DNA of 64,000 bases from Wolfiporia cocos (taxonomy: Eukaryota > Basidiomycota > Agaricomycetes > Polyporales > Phaeolaceae), in contig JACCLO010000046.1 of NCBI GenBank assembly GCA_029448655.1, positions 1 to 64,000 of the forward strand, written 5' to 3'. The notes beneath the pieces are model-generated. The model was not told the DNA's origin. It made no database searches and worked only from the letters and a program-made list of their open reading frames with translations. Positions 21,336 through 33,546 of the stretch are shown here, piece after piece. The position numbers and the translations under genes are program-made. Within the stretch, counting starts at the first letter, position 1; each line of letters begins with the position of its first letter.

Positions 21336-23113
21336 CTCAGAAAATGTGAATTCTAGCGATCGGACGCCATGATCTTGCAGGCTCCGTGCTTGCATGTGCA
21401 GCGAAGGTATGACTACTATCCGCCCCATGAGTGCACGCCAATGTGATTTCTCCTGAAGGATTGGTACCGTCTTCTCACCTGAATCGAAGTTAGCAGCCGC
21501 CCTCGGGCGATGACAGGGGCGACGCACCTGATCCGAGTACGATGACATCGTCAGCACGCCCGACACTTCATATGCGACATCAGACTTTATTTGCCAATCA
21601 TATTGACTGCGACGTACATTCGCCAGAGACCAGGCTTGGCCGGATGTGGTTCCCAAAGGTCGGATGTGGCAAAGCCACGCTCCCCATTTGGCATATTCTC
21701 GATGCAAGGCTGGTGTGTCTCGCACGTCTGCACGCACATGCACGCCATACCTCAGTATACTTCGGGCGGCTACATCGTTACATTTTGGCACGCACCAACA
21801 TCTGCAGCTCGAATGTCCCGTCTCCCTGAGGAACCCAGCGACATACACTCTCTGGGAAGCTGCATCCATTCCCAGTCGGCGCGCTTCTTGCCAATAGGGC
21901 TCGGCTCTTCGACGCCGTCATCGAACACGCATGTCACCAGGCCGAATTCGGTTGCACCGTAGCACGCCAACAGGCGCACGCCTTTATCCACGAGCTTCTC
22001 ACCATTCGCCCTGGAGAGCGGGCCGCCGGCGAATATCTAAGACGTGAGTGATAAGCGAGTTGCTCCCTCGACCAGCGCAATGTGATGCAGGTACTGACAA
22101 GAGCCTGAAGAGACGCAAGGTACTTCGCGTCATCCTCGTTCTGCGACCACGCCTGGCGAAAACAGTACTTTTAGCAATCACAGGCACACTACACAACCAG
22201 AGCCTACCTCGACGAAAGCAGGGACGCTCTCGATAGCCGTGCAGCCTGTCTTGCGCGCCGTCTCAATTGTGTTCTGCGGGGTCGGCACGACCGGGGGCGC
22301 TGACACGATCGCGCGCGGGGGGAACAGCGACGTCGGCTGGCCGGACAAGAGCGGCGCGTACAGCTGCGAGCAGAGTCCCATTACGTGGAACGGCGGTAGC
22401 GCCATGCACCCCCACCGTATCGCCTTCCTGCGCGACTCCACGAAGATGGGCATCCTGCACCAGTGTAGGATCGTCGTGTGCGTGTGCGGGATCGGCTTCG
22501 GGAAGCCGGTGGAGCCTGAGGAGTGCAGGTAGAGCACAACATCCGATGGCGACGCCGCGCACGCGGGCGGCGGGTAAGGGCCCGAGACGGCACGCGGCGG
22601 GTCGAAGGAGGGCGCGAGCGTCGGGAAGACGTCCGTGAGCGCGGGCAGGTCGTCGACGTGCATGGCGAATCCGCTCGGCAGGCTCTCCCGGACCGCGTCA
22701 GTGAATGGGGCGAAGGTGGGCTGTGAGACGATGCGATGGCAGCTCGTGTGCTCCATCAGGCTTGCTATTGCGGGCACGGAGTTGCGGGAGGACATAGGGA
22801 AGGGGACGAGCCCCGCACGGATCAGACCCGCGACGAGCGCATGGTAGAGCAGAGTATCGCAGTTCGCGATGATAGCGACAACGGCGCCCTCTTCGCCCTT
22901 CCGTCCGGGCCTGAAGGAGTGGGCAACGCGGTGAATTGCCTGAGCGAACTCGAGGAACGATATACTTCCGAGCGTATCAGAAGACAAGTCTGGAAACAGG
23001 AAGAGAAAGAACGGAGAGGTGGAATTGTATTCGGCATGGAAGTCGACGAGCCCAGGGATGAGAGATAGCGAACCGTTGAGGGGCGGGAGTACAGGCGATG
23101 CAGATGCAGACAT
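21336..23113 (-). pseudogene. Adenylate-forming reductase-like gene, adenylation domain only
   Basis: This resembles basidiomycete A-T-R adenylate-forming reductases (acid activation by AMP, then thioester and reduction). Exons on the minus strand: 22208-23113, 22099-22152, 21796-22036, 21618-21727, 21528-21565, 21478 onward. Seen in order: LHSSGSTGFPKPIPHTH (ATP-binding P-loop), LPPFHVMG, IFAGGPLSRANGEKL, CYGATEFGLVT (A5), WVPQGDGTFELQ, GFATSDLWEPHPAKPG, ADDVIVLGSGEKTVP (A7-A8 region). The start MSASASPVLPP at 23113 fits the family. One extra base at about 21859 (between WMQ and the FPE frame) breaks exon 3. After GEKTVP the frame degenerates and no carrier or reductase domain is seen within 2 kb. 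It is probably dead, or the extra base is a sequencing error in a truncated gene. Confidence 0.85.
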
Positions 23114-25689
23114 ATCTGCCAGAAGCTGAACAGAGTGGATTATAATGATTCTGATGGAGTATGTGGGTGCTGAGAATGAGGCCTATTTAAACGAAGTTCT
23201 CGAGCCATCCCCGTGACGCGGGAAGGTCCATCGGTGAATATTTGAATGGCTTGCCGGTGCGCTGCGGGTCAGTTGTCCTCATGAATCCGAGCAGGTAGGT
23301 AATCGTCTACTGGTGTCAGTATCGAGTGTGGCGTACTAGATCCTGAGGCCTGAAGAGTGGCCGGCCGAGCTCGGCATCTGTTAGCCGACCAAATGTGAGA
23401 CCGCGGTGATCTCGGAGCGTTCCTTTCGTTATCGTCGCAGAAAGCCGCGAAGGTTCTCTCCAGCGATCGGAGGCTAGTCGATTGGAGTCCCGCACAGCCT
23501 CGCACCTCCAGCCTTCCTGAGACGCAGGGGCACGACATAATCAGCAGCCCAGTACATCTTCGACGGGCGCGGAACATTCTTGCTGATATTCTAGAGCTGT
23601 CAGCATCATCACCTTGGGGCCCGCGGCCACGACAGCCGACGCAGAATTCCGCCAACGATTGCGATCGTCAGATTTTGGGGAGTTGGTATCATGCAGCAAA
23701 ATAAACTAACGCGTAAAGCATGGGCAACTGATCTTCCCGCATAGCCTGTCTATCGCTATGTGACTCGTCAAAGTCCGCCAGCGGCTTCGACGCCCGGAAG
23801 GACTCACTGCTGGAAGTGAGAGATTGAAGATTGATCTAGACGTTTCTCCTACGAGTGTGGCCAAGTGGCAAAAAGAGCGGAGCTGCATGGACGTCGGAAA
23901 TGATAGAAGAGCCTTTCATTTCGGACCAACTGCGCATTTGAGCTGGCACATTCCAACCACCGTGCCCGCCAGGCCATTCCAGGCTGAGCATGTCCGGCAT
24001 TGCTCATACCGACACTGCCGGGCGGTGAAAGGCTCAGACTAACCCGATGGTAAACAAAAGTGGTTCCGGCTGTATGATAACGATATGGCAACAACACATC
24101 GCTTGCAATCCTTCCAGGAGGCTCTCGGCTCCACGTGAATTACTTCATCTGCACTACATTGACCAAATCTCACTGTTCCTGTACAACACAATTTCCTAAG
24201 AATCCTAACATGCGAGGGCGCATATTTCGTATCATGTCAAGTCGATAGTTGCTAAATACAGATAAAATGGGTCAGAGCTGGTAGCAATGGGCGCCCAATG
24301 CCTCTGACAATTATTTGGGGCGTTCACCTTGAATTTATAGTGCAAGGATAGCTCTTCAGAGCCTCGCCTTCCCGATTCCGAAACACACAATTAGATTGCA
24401 TATTCTCGCCATGTCAGTAGTAAGTTAATACACCGCAAGTAGTCAGACGATCGTCCGCGAGAAAGGCTAATCGATTCAGAAGTCCTGCTCTAAACTGTTC
24501 CCTCACCTGCTTAATGTCATGCCCAGTGTGACTGTCCGTTCGTAGGCTTGCTGGTTCACTCGCCTCCCAACGTTTGCGACACGGTACCGTTGCACAATAG
24601 CTACCTCCTTGATTTGTCAGAGCACTCTTGCTGCGGAAGACTTTGCGGGTTCTGGAGACATAAATATCTACTTTCGCAACGTACGCTACACATGCGCCGA
24701 TGGCGTTGTTTGTCACGAAACATGTTCTGCTCTTCTTGCGTACTTTGCTACTCACCAGTGCACTCCCAGGAGTTGTAGCTATGTGTACCTGTAGCACAGA
24801 TGGCATAATATGTCCCATTGTTCTTACCTTCGCCTCACAAACACGCTCGTGTATCGCTTCGTTCTTCGATGAAACTGCAGTTTTCGCTGATGTGTGAACT
24901 GAGCACTTAGGTGATGACTGACTTCAGGGCCTGTAGTCCGGCATTCAGTACGTTTAGTGCAAAGTAGCGGGCCATGTCGGAACCGGCGCTACTTCATTAT
25001 CAAGCAATATAAGAACAGAGATGAGTAGATAGATACTCAGCGTGGGTGGCGCCCACGCTTCAATGTGGCTTGCTAATCCGTGTTCATGCTATTTGCACGG
25101 CATGCTACACGATCGAAGTGTTGTAATAGAGGTTTTTTTACTAACGATAATTATGACTCGCCCTTTTCCGAGGTTGTGCAAGAATTATGAGAACGAGGTA
25201 TGGCATCATTGATACCCTACAGTGTTTTCGTACATCCGATGCGGGTTAACAGTACTTGGATACAGTTACTGGTATGCGTCACAAAGATCAAGGACTACGC
25301 TCTACCCACTCCATTTTAAAAACTTAGTAGTGGAGCTCAAAAAATCCGTGCCACAGTCAATTTTATTGTTAGCAAAACACCTCTAATTCGAGAGTGATTG
25401 TGGAGGCGACGGGGGGACTGCATCTAGCACTTAAATCATATGGGTCAGTGTTGGACCACGATGGAGCGATCGCCGCCACCGCCCGTCCGATCCGCTCAGA
25501 TCTTGTGACGCACTAGTACTAGTGACAGGTGCCACCACAGCGCGGTCACGCCGAATCACCTGTTCGTGCGACTCAGGACCAGGAAGAAGATAAGACGGTG
25601 TCCGAGGAAGGTCCGACTGTGATGGAGGTCGATTCGTAGGGCGTCGTCTGGTGGATGTGTCGCATCGCGAGCACGGCCGTGTTGCATTG
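23114..25689. other. Long stretch without a recognised gene
   Basis: 23114-23270 is probably the promoter side of the adenylation gene. Minus frames at 23269-23655 and 24414-24818 have no recognisable motif or supporting splice structure. 24900-25560 is AT-rich with nothing visible. Confidence 0.35.
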
Positions 25690-25918
25690 TGTTTTCGAGC
25701 TGTTGTTCATGGCTTTCGTTTGACTCGGCGTAGACACCGTCGAACGCGGGGCCTGGAGCCGCACTGGCCGCACCGCTGGGCAGCTGAGGCTGGAGGGAGC
25801 TGTATCGGCACCGTGAGAGGACGCGAGAGTCTGGCGTCGGCGACACCGACCTGGAACGGGCTTGGCGCAGCGAGTGCGCAGACGGGTTGAAATGTCCGCA
25901 CTTCGGGCAGACATATTC
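25690..25918 (-). pseudogene. Lunapark-type zinc ribbon fragment
   Basis: The minus strand reads EYVCPKCGHFNPSAHSLRQ followed by an Arg/Ser-rich and Ser/Pro-rich tail. This matches the second half of the C2-C2 zinc ribbon and the tail of fungal Lunapark, an ER membrane protein that stabilises three-way tubule junctions (family knowledge). An AG splice acceptor (CGTGCAG) sits just upstream at about 25919. The first half of the ribbon (a YALIC-x2-C motif) and the two membrane helices are not found on the minus strand within 400 bp upstream. I read it as an isolated exon relic. Confidence 0.6.
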
Positions 25919-26300
25919 TGCACGTGGCGGGTGACGGTCAAGGGCAAGGTCAGGTGGGAGGTGCTGACGTCGACCCCACAGCCAATTGGTCGCTGACCGT
26001 CGTAAAGGGCACAGAATTGTACATACCAAGTGTATCGCCGGCTCATGACCACGAAGATAATGATAAGTTGGGCGCTGCAAGTCACGAATGCCGGATAGAC
26101 CGTTATCGAGCAATGGGAAGTGTTTGAGTGGAGAGCGAATAAGCGCCGATCACTGGGTCCAGCGCGGGCATTATATTGCACATGGCCGGCGAATGAGCAC
26201 CCAGCGATGTGGCACGTGCTGCGTATCACGCTGCATCCGTGCTGTGGGAATGCCACGCTGTCACCTTACACCCAATCCACTCTGCAACGATCTGATAATA

Positions 26301-26920
26301 ATGGAGCCAACAGAGGTCCAAATTTACGGATTGAATCTTTTGAAGGAACACACAGACATGTTTCATAATCACATATCCACTGCTTTCCCGACACAGATTG
26401 GTGAACTATACAAATGGCATGCCAAGGGCAGGCATGCATTGGTACATTACATTCTTTTTATTTTTGCTACTCTACTAATGAATGCAAAGTTGTATACTGA
26501 GGAGATAATCAGAGATTTTCGATTGGAGGACGACGAACTAGCAACCAACTTCCACAGAGACCCTAGGATTTTATTAGGTCGTCAAAAACTTGATTTTGCC
26601 TTGAAGTTATTCAACCTTGGGCTGGATGCTGAGGCATTCCAGCTACCCAAGTTGGAGATTGAGCTGAAGGAAGGGCCCAAGACTGACACTACAGACCAGA
26701 ATGCAGATTGCAGAGGAATAGTAAGTCTTGTGAATGATTAGCACAAAATGGCTTGAATTTAAATTTCTGCATCTAGAAGCGGCCTACTTCAGAATTGGAA
26801 GAAGCAGGCCAGGGTCCCAAGCGCCAAAAAGTGGAGGAGAGACTTCCTCAATTTTTGCCTCTAGGTGATGGCAAACCATCCTCCAAGTTGGAAGATTGGG
26901 AAGATGAAGCCTCAAAGTAG
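26301..26920 (+). CDS. Two-exon gene of unknown function
   Basis: Exon 1 is 26301-26720 (140 codons). The intron is 26721-26776, with GTAAGT at 5' and CATCTAG at 3'. Exon 2 is 26777-26920, ending TAG, for 187 residues in total. The N-terminal two thirds look helical (LKEHTDMFHNHISTAFP, HALVHYILFIFATLLMNAK). The C-terminal third is acidic with a basic PKRQKVEE stretch that could be a nuclear signal. The gene has lower GC than its neighbours and resembles the flanking repeat DNA, so it may have come in with an element. The frame and splice sites are clean. No family is recognised. Confidence 0.6.
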
Positions 26921-27059
26921 TATGTATGTCATTTTACATTCTCATTGAAGCAGCTTGCAGTTTACTGAGGCTTGAGTACAGAATGCTTTCATGATGGTTT
27001 AGGACTGTATAGGGTGTACATACTTGCAAATAGGAATCTGCATGAGGTTGTCCTTTGTC

Positions 27060-28690
27060 TCAACATACATATCTATCACCGTGATCACACCCTGTGAACA
27101 TCCTTGCACACATCAAATATGTAGTCATAGCATGATCATGCTTGCCCTCATGTGCAAATACTAGTGAGAAATGCTCCACTTCCACTTCAGCGACTGCTGA
27201 TGAGTACTGGAAAGAAAGCTCAGTACTTTGGAAGGAAGATACATCACCATGCATACCAATGCTCATGCTGGTCCGATTCAGTGAATACTGGTTGGAATGA
27301 ATGTCAGCTGGGTAGCAAAGACAGTGCCACAATGTACCTTGAAATCATCACCGTTGAAGATAAGGATATCTCCGTGCTCTAGGGTCACGAGGAGTACCGG
27401 CCCCTCCCTTTTGACAGATTTCGTAATGGAGTCTGTGATTTGAGCAACTTGCATATCCAGAATGCTCACACTGTTACTCGGCGCTGGGACATCGGAATCG
27501 TCTATGTCCATAGGCCCGCATGAGTCGTTAGCTCCGTGCGGGAGTTCCTTCTTAGGAGATCCACGCTCTGCGACGGTGATTGGCAGAAGCTGCTGTACAC
27601 CTGGAGCTAATGATTTGGGGCGCATCGACAACTCTGCATCGGCGCCGAGGTACATCATGTATACAGGGGAATTTTTCGCAGCAAGCACGTTCTGGCACAA
27701 CTTCTGTCTTGGGGAAAGCCATGAATAGTAAATTCAGAACTCACCTTCTTTGAGCCAGGGAGAACCCAAGCCAAGTAATTCATTTCTGTCCCCCTCCTTC
27801 AGCGGCCAAGCGGCTTTGAAGCAGTGCGTGTGCTTGCAATATACAGAGCGGGGCATGTGTCGTGGCCGCTGTCGTATCTTGATTGTTGAATGAGCAGGTG
27901 TAATAGGCCTCTGCGGACGCACAGAATGTTTTAGAATCAATACATACGCACCGCTGTCCGTGCTCACCTTTAAAGGAACCCTTGCTATCCTGGAGCAATG
28001 ACAATTCAACTTTCGTCAGCATCTCTCTGAAGAGCCTGGTCGGCTGCTCCTGCAACTCTGCCCCGTTACAGGTATAAATAAATAAATAAATAAGCTTGGC
28101 AGAGACGCCATCCTTTGTCATATACGCTAAACGCGAGCCATCAGCAACGTCCGTTACGGTGGTTTGACACGCTCGGACGGCCTGTCACACGACAATGTCA
28201 CTGGAGAAATACCACGGGAATTATGCATGGTATGAACATCCGCAGGAGGTATACAGTTGCTTTCCTGCGCGAATGTATGAGTGCTTGCTTCGGCCGCCTC
28301 TGGTAGGCACACTCACTGAGCATCCGCTACACAGTTAATACCATAAATTTCGCTGAGCATTCAGTTTTCCACACTTTACGCATTGCCTTCCGCCATGATA
28401 GCTTGTGGCCGAGATGCCATACTCGAAGTCGGCATCCATTTGATGATTTGGTGAAGAATGGGGAGGAAGAAAGTGGAAAGGATTGAACATGATATTAGGG
28501 TCTGTCTGGTCTGCTCCGATGGAAGGAGGGGCCTGCCACCAGGGATCAGCACTCCGATCCACCGTTTCGCTACCGGGTACCCAATCGAAAGTGAATTGCC
28601 ACGAAAATAGTTCTTGACCAGCATCGTTTCTCCCCTGTCATTTGTTCAGCATGCCATCGAAAGGTACCCACGTAGATATCGATGAGATAC
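27060..28690 (-). CDS. Possible AlkB/2-oxoglutarate oxygenase-like gene, fragmentary
   Basis: A clear intron (27288-27337, GTACAT…AACCAG) joins VTLEHGDILIFNGDDFK to YSLNRTSMSIGMHGD, and this exon runs to TGA/TAA near 27060. The HGD…GDDF segment resembles the distal metal/substrate strand of fungal Fe(II)/2-oxoglutarate oxygenases (low certainty). Upstream exons probably include KLCQNVLAAKNSPVYMMYL (to about 27705), LTKVELSLLQDSKGSFK (about 27975-28025) and CVKCGKLNAQRNLWY (28335-28380), a half zinc ribbon. I could not build a complete transcript, so it may be intact or decayed. Confidence 0.35.
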
Positions 28691-29524
28691 CATGTTTATG
28701 GATTTGATTCCAAAGAAACCCAGGTGTGTACAGCCATATTGTTCGCGGAGACTGAATGGCGCCGATTCGAAGACTCTGCACAGCACGATGCAATCCGGAC
28801 TATCACTTTTGTGGCTGTCCAATAGAACCTTAGCTTCGGGTGGTGGGCTGATCGGCCGGTTTGAACGACGCGAAGATGTCGGGACTGCACTGTTGAGATA
28901 GCTCCGGTGCTTTGTTGGTCAGCGTGCTCGGATCATGTCTGGGTTGCAGTTTAAAACTCCCAGAGGTCGAAACATGAGCAGTACATCATTGCAATAGAAC
29001 CTAACCAGAATGATGCAGAATCGGAGGCACCAAGGAGGAGTCTGACTTGGATATCGTGGTGATTTTGATGGGGTTGATGATCAAAGGGATTCGATTCTCG
29101 TTGACATCCGTCATGATCATAGATGGCAGAGGACGATCTTGGTGATAGAGTACGTGCCCGTCGCCGTGATTGGCATGCACATTTTCAGACTGATGTGTCT
29201 GTCGGAGATGGACAACGGCAGCTAGCCAGAGCTTGGCGGTCTATGGCTAGTACAATGCGCAATTGTACCGGATCAAAGCGCAATTGCTACGTAGGCGCCG
29301 GTGGGCGCATTCCTGGGAAGTCATAAAACACGGACGGCCCGACAAGTCCGGTTCGCTGCCGCTACGTTTGTGGCGGCCACGGTGATATGTGTCCGCTATT
29401 GCTATCTGGGCAGCTTAAGTGCAAGTATGGATCGAAAAATGACGCGGCGCCGTCTTTTCCACACTCGTGCGTGTGATCACACAAGTACAGAACCGCTTAC
29501 TTGTCAAAGGATGTACCCGACATA
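28691..29524. other. Spacer before MSH4 3' end
   Basis: Only short frames (plus 29123-29326, MAEDDLGDRVRARRRDW) without recognisable family. Nothing else is supported. Confidence 0.3.
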
Positions 29525-32500
29525 CTACATGGTATCACGGAGGACCTGCATGATCTCCTTCTGGAATCGAGCAAGATGAGCAGCCAACTCTTCATCGGGT
29601 AGCGAGGAATGATCGAGCGCTTGCGTGAGTTGGGTCCGTAGCTGAGAGCGGACTGAAAGTAGCACCTGCCATAAGGAGTACATACCCTGAGGAGGGCCTT
29701 GCGCCGTATGGAGACTTTGTTCGAGCGGCTATCCTGCTCCTGGCGTTCCTCCATCTCGCTCAAGGCTTCTGCGACCCGCCTTCCCTCGGCGAGGACGTCA
29801 TTCGGTAGATCGGCAAGTCGGGCAAGATCAAGACCTGGCACAGATGAAACTTAGCTCAGCGTACCACACAATATGTCCAACAAACCGTAGTGGCTCGTCT
29901 GTTCCGGCGCTCCGTCGACAACTCTGTGACGAACAGCAAAGGGCCAAGGTCTCGCAAATGTACGCACCTGTATTGAAAAGTCATGCCAAAGTTCGACGTG
30001 GATTGGCGTGACCTCTGCGTCAGAAGTTAACAAAGATACACGAAGCGATTGGTATGGAGAACCTGAACGGCAAGATGAAGGCTGACAAGTTCTGTTAGTA
30101 ACCGAGATGTAATCATTCAAAACCTACTCACTTGACAACAGATGGCTGGCGCGACAATGTTGTCGTGAGCTCGCTGAAGTGACTACAGGGCCTGTAAGCA
30201 ACCCATACATTAGTGATAATGGTACAGGTGCATACGTTGCGAAGAAGACATATGACTAGCAAACCAACGGCATTATCAGTAATGTACAGGGACCGCAAAA
30301 TGAGCCGGTACGACCTTGAGTTTGATGAGTTCCTCTGCGATGGCATGCGAGATGCCAACTTCTTCCCTTGGAGAGGTGCCGCGGCCAACTTCGTCGATCA
30401 GGATGAGAGAATTCTCCGTAGCAATCCCTGGCACAATTTCGGCATCAAGATGATGCTGGTTTCATAGTTAGCTCAAGTTACAAACCAACGATCATCGCGC
30501 AAGATGCCATCTCACTCGCAAATGTGCTCAGGCTCTTTTCGATATCGTCGTCGTTCGATAGCCGAGTCAGGAGTGCATCGTGCAGTCTGCATGATACGAC
30601 ATTCAAAGAGGCGGTTTTGGTGATATTTGGAGAAGGTCCGCACCTGAAGCTACCGTACTCAGCAGGAACAAAGCATCCGCACATTGCCATGACTGTCAGC
30701 AGCCCAATCTGCCGCAAGTATATGCTCTTGCCTATGGTCACAGACAATCGGATGTTTGTTGACCATATACGGGCTCGGCGTACCTAACATGCTGCGTTGA
30801 ATCAGCATTGAGCGATAGATATGATGAATCAGATGATCAGACGAACTTCGGCCCCTGGACAATTTGAAAAGAGGAAGCCTCGCAGCAATATACATCATTC
30901 GGTACAAGCGTCCCGGCCGCCTGAACGTTCTCTAGAACAGGATGCTGCCCCGCCTTTATGGCTAAGGTTCCCGTGAACTCGGGACGCACTACACCAAGTA
31001 TTAAGTGGTCACTGTTATCTAACTTAGAGGATGCTCACCATAGTCACGCACTAAGAAATCAAAACCAAACCTTACAATCAACATCTCTGTCAGTCTAGCA
31101 TTTACAGGACGTACGAATGCTGGCATGCGCAAAAGACCACAACATGTCCACAATGGCAACGGCCTCCGAAGCTTTGTACAGAGCTCCAATGACATCGACG
31201 ATCTCGGCGATCAACTCTTGTATAATCCTGGTATGACCTGTGAGCCGGGTATTGGAATGCCAACCGGTACTACATACTTGTCACTCATGATCAGCGTCTC
31301 GTCCAGTGCATCCTTCATGCGCGCGTTTCTCTTCTTCTGCTCAAGCTGTGAGCATTCTCACACTGGTAACCTCGTACAGGACTGACCAGCTCGATACTAG
31401 AAAAGAGCCACCGCTTTCTCTGAGCTGTCACATTCACAAAGCCTCTAGGTAGCTCCCCTCGGAGATCTGTCTTCTTCAAAGCAAAAACGAAGCCTGTGTC
31501 CTGGTACACTAGACTAAGAGGCAGGTCGTGTTGCTCCGAGAGTTCGCGGTTCAATGCAAATATATCCCCGACATTCTCCTTGTATGTTTCTCGTGCGACG
31601 TCAAGGAGGCGATTGTAGTTTGCCTGATTTGCTGGATTTGAGCATTAACAAATGATGTTAAGGAGGAGGAAACATACCTTGACGGCGTACACACGTGCAT
31701 TCACCGCATTCAGGCCGCGCTGTATAGATCCATCGAATCTCAACGAAGGCTGCGTTATTTGGCACGTACTTTCGCTGAAGCTTCTTCTTCATTCAATGCT
31801 TCGCTAACATGCTGTTCGATTCTTGAAAGTCGCTCGTCAGAGATCATCTACATCGAACAGGCGCTTAGCGCGCATCCAATCTACAATTATATCTCCAGCA
31901 CCTACGTCCAGTACGATTCGTAACAGACGGGAGCGGCTGCCTGTCAAGGCTTTCGCGAGAACGGGCATGTTCTTGACTATGTTTCGGAGACTGAGCATTT
32001 GCGCGACGCGAGCGGCAGCAAGCTTTGCAGTGCTTGTCTCACGCGCCTCGGATGCAGCAAGCTGATGATTCAAATGAGCATTGATACTGTGCATGACCTG
32101 AAACGGCGAAAGCTTGCCGAGCAGATTAGCTTATCGAAGTCCATATTATGGAGGGACTTGAGCGCGTTCTTCATATTGTCGAAACGATTTCCATTCTGTA
32201 TGAGCTCTTTAAGACAGTAAGCCGAAATAGACACATCCATGGAGTTGATAGACCTTCGACGACATCAAGGCGCGCCTCTATAGAAGACTGTCTGCAGCAT
32301 TATTAGATCAACTCCGTAACGGTTGCAAAATGAGATACCAGTGATAGGCGCGAGTACATTTGCCCGGAGGAGGCGAGCACCCATTGCAGTGTATGTATGA
32401 TTTAATAGCCTAGGTGTGAATTACTTGAATCGTGGGCATATATTAAGAGACAGAGAGGGTTTACCCAAACATGGAATGGGTGGACCTCTTGAATGAGATG

Positions 32501-33272
32501 CTGCCCACCAGCTCCAAGTTTCGAGCAGTCTCGGGATCTATCATCATGCTGCCTTCTACTTGTACATATCGTATGAGGAGCGAAGAAGGAGCAAAGCGTA
32601 AATTGAGCTTCGACTCTGCATACTCGAATAGCGCGCTAGCTGCAGAGAGCGCGTAATACCTATTAATGTTGTTCAGTATAGTCGCAAGGTTTCGGACGCA
32701 TATACCCACTTGCTGGACACCGCGACAAGAGTTGCAGGCCGCTCATCGTCATCAACTATCAGCTGGTTGACAAAGGCAAGTCCTGCGTTTACAGTTGCAA
32801 CGCGAAGCATGTGCTCAGTAGTCATATTGCTCACCAGCATCATCGTTCCAGTATTTTCTCATCACTGGATCGACTGTGGCATCAAACTCTTCGATCATGC
32901 ACTGCACTAGGACCGAAGTCGACGAGGCTTTCTTTCCTCCAGATGCCATAGGTGTATCTATCAGAGATAAAAAGGTGTTTGGGACCAGAATAATGGATGG
33001 AGAATGCAGATGAAGCTGATGCAGCGTCTTGACATATGTGGGACTGTCCACGAGCTGCGGACCATCATATTGAGCGATGATTCAGTACGAGCTGACTACA
33101 TGCGCACCTGGATAAGGGAAACCCTCCCGGTATCCTTGTCCAATGCAGCAAGGCCGACTTCACGTGACACTCCGCGCCCTTCCAGGACATAGCTGGCCTC
33201 GTGCCTGGATGATGCGGCGGTCTGGGGTCGGGCGGTAGCCGGACGCGACTGGGCTGCCCAGCCGCGTGACAT
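29525..33272 (-). CDS. MSH4: MutS homologue 4 (meiotic crossover factor), one apparent 1-nt deletion
   Basis: MSH4 pairs with MSH5 as a sliding clamp that stabilises recombination intermediates for crossovers (family knowledge). I could place 26 exons on the minus strand: 33272-33108, 33054-32835, 32782-32710, 32659-32465, 32409-32339, 32291-32254, 32206-32118, 32061-31906, 31847-31770, 31719-31678, 31623-31387, 31345-31278, 31227-31115, 31050-31039, 30988-30847, 30791-30784, 30731-30644, 30586-30486, 30427-30315, 30255-30236, 30182-30132, 30081-30063, 30014-29968, 29923-29886, 29834-29686, 29641-29525. This gives about 816 residues. Landmarks: KYWNDDAG, SLFG-like STHSMFGLLNHTYT, LNRELSEQHDLPLSLVY, VRPEFTGTLAIKAGQHP, Walker A GPNMLGKS (Ser to Leu at one position), LILIDEVGRGTSP (Walker B/D-loop), THFSEL, SHYGLDLARLADLP. 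All junctions keep frame except exons 5/6, where one base is missing (APIT|QSSIEARLDVVEE; expected about 32291). One intron is GC-AG (32117-32062). Confidence 0.95.
30784..30791 (-). other. MSH4: 8-nt microexon in the MSH4 Walker A loop
   Basis: Exon 16 is CATGTTAG, flanked by a 55-bp intron (30792-30846, GTTCGT…ACGCAG) and a 52-bp intron (30732-30783, GTACGC…CCATAG). It supplies the last base of Asn, Met, Leu and the first base of Gly, and so completes GPNMLGKS. Without it the ATP-binding loop cannot be read in frame. Confidence 0.88.
31039..31050 (-). other. MSH4: 12-nt microexon in MSH4
   Basis: Exon 14 is TGCGTGACTATG between introns 31051-31114 (GTACGT…TTCTTAG) and 30989-31038 (GTGAGC…GTGTAG). 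It joins HASI to VRPEFTG through L-R-D-Y. Confidence 0.82.
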
Positions 33273-33546
33273 CGCCGTAGCGGGGTGGGATGAGGCAGGG
33301 CGTGCAAAGCCAGGAAAATATGGGACGAGCGTAGCGATCCAGCGAAAAGGAAAAGGCGCGAGACCGAGGGCGACGACAAATGACGGCGGGTTTGAGTCCC
33401 CGCATGCGATCGATCGACGAGCGGTGCCGAATCTCGGGACATCCTAATAAGGGATCTCAATTGTGCGTACAGGGCAGGTCTGAAACGAATACAATACGAG
33501 ACTCGAGCAACGGGAGGACGTACAGGATTGTGAAAGTTAGTTACAT
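33273..33546. promoter_or_regulatory. Short divergent promoter region between MSH4 and the plus-strand gene
   Basis: Only about 275 bp separate the MSH4 start codon from the first ATG of the plus-strand frame, so regulatory sequence must be shared. No specific binding site is identified. Confidence 0.4.

Noticed and set aside
22239..23068. Long frames on the plus strand opposite the adenylation gene
   Set aside because: They are shadows of a GC-rich coding sequence on the minus strand, which has the clear adenylation motifs.
25573..26256. 227-codon minus-strand frame as a gene
   Set aside because: The Lunapark zinc-ribbon motif is in the other overlapping frame, and this one has no recognisable feature.
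27780..28121. Independent gene on the minus strand
   Set aside because: It looks like exon and intron pieces of the 27.06-28.69 kb gene and shows no start or end of its own.
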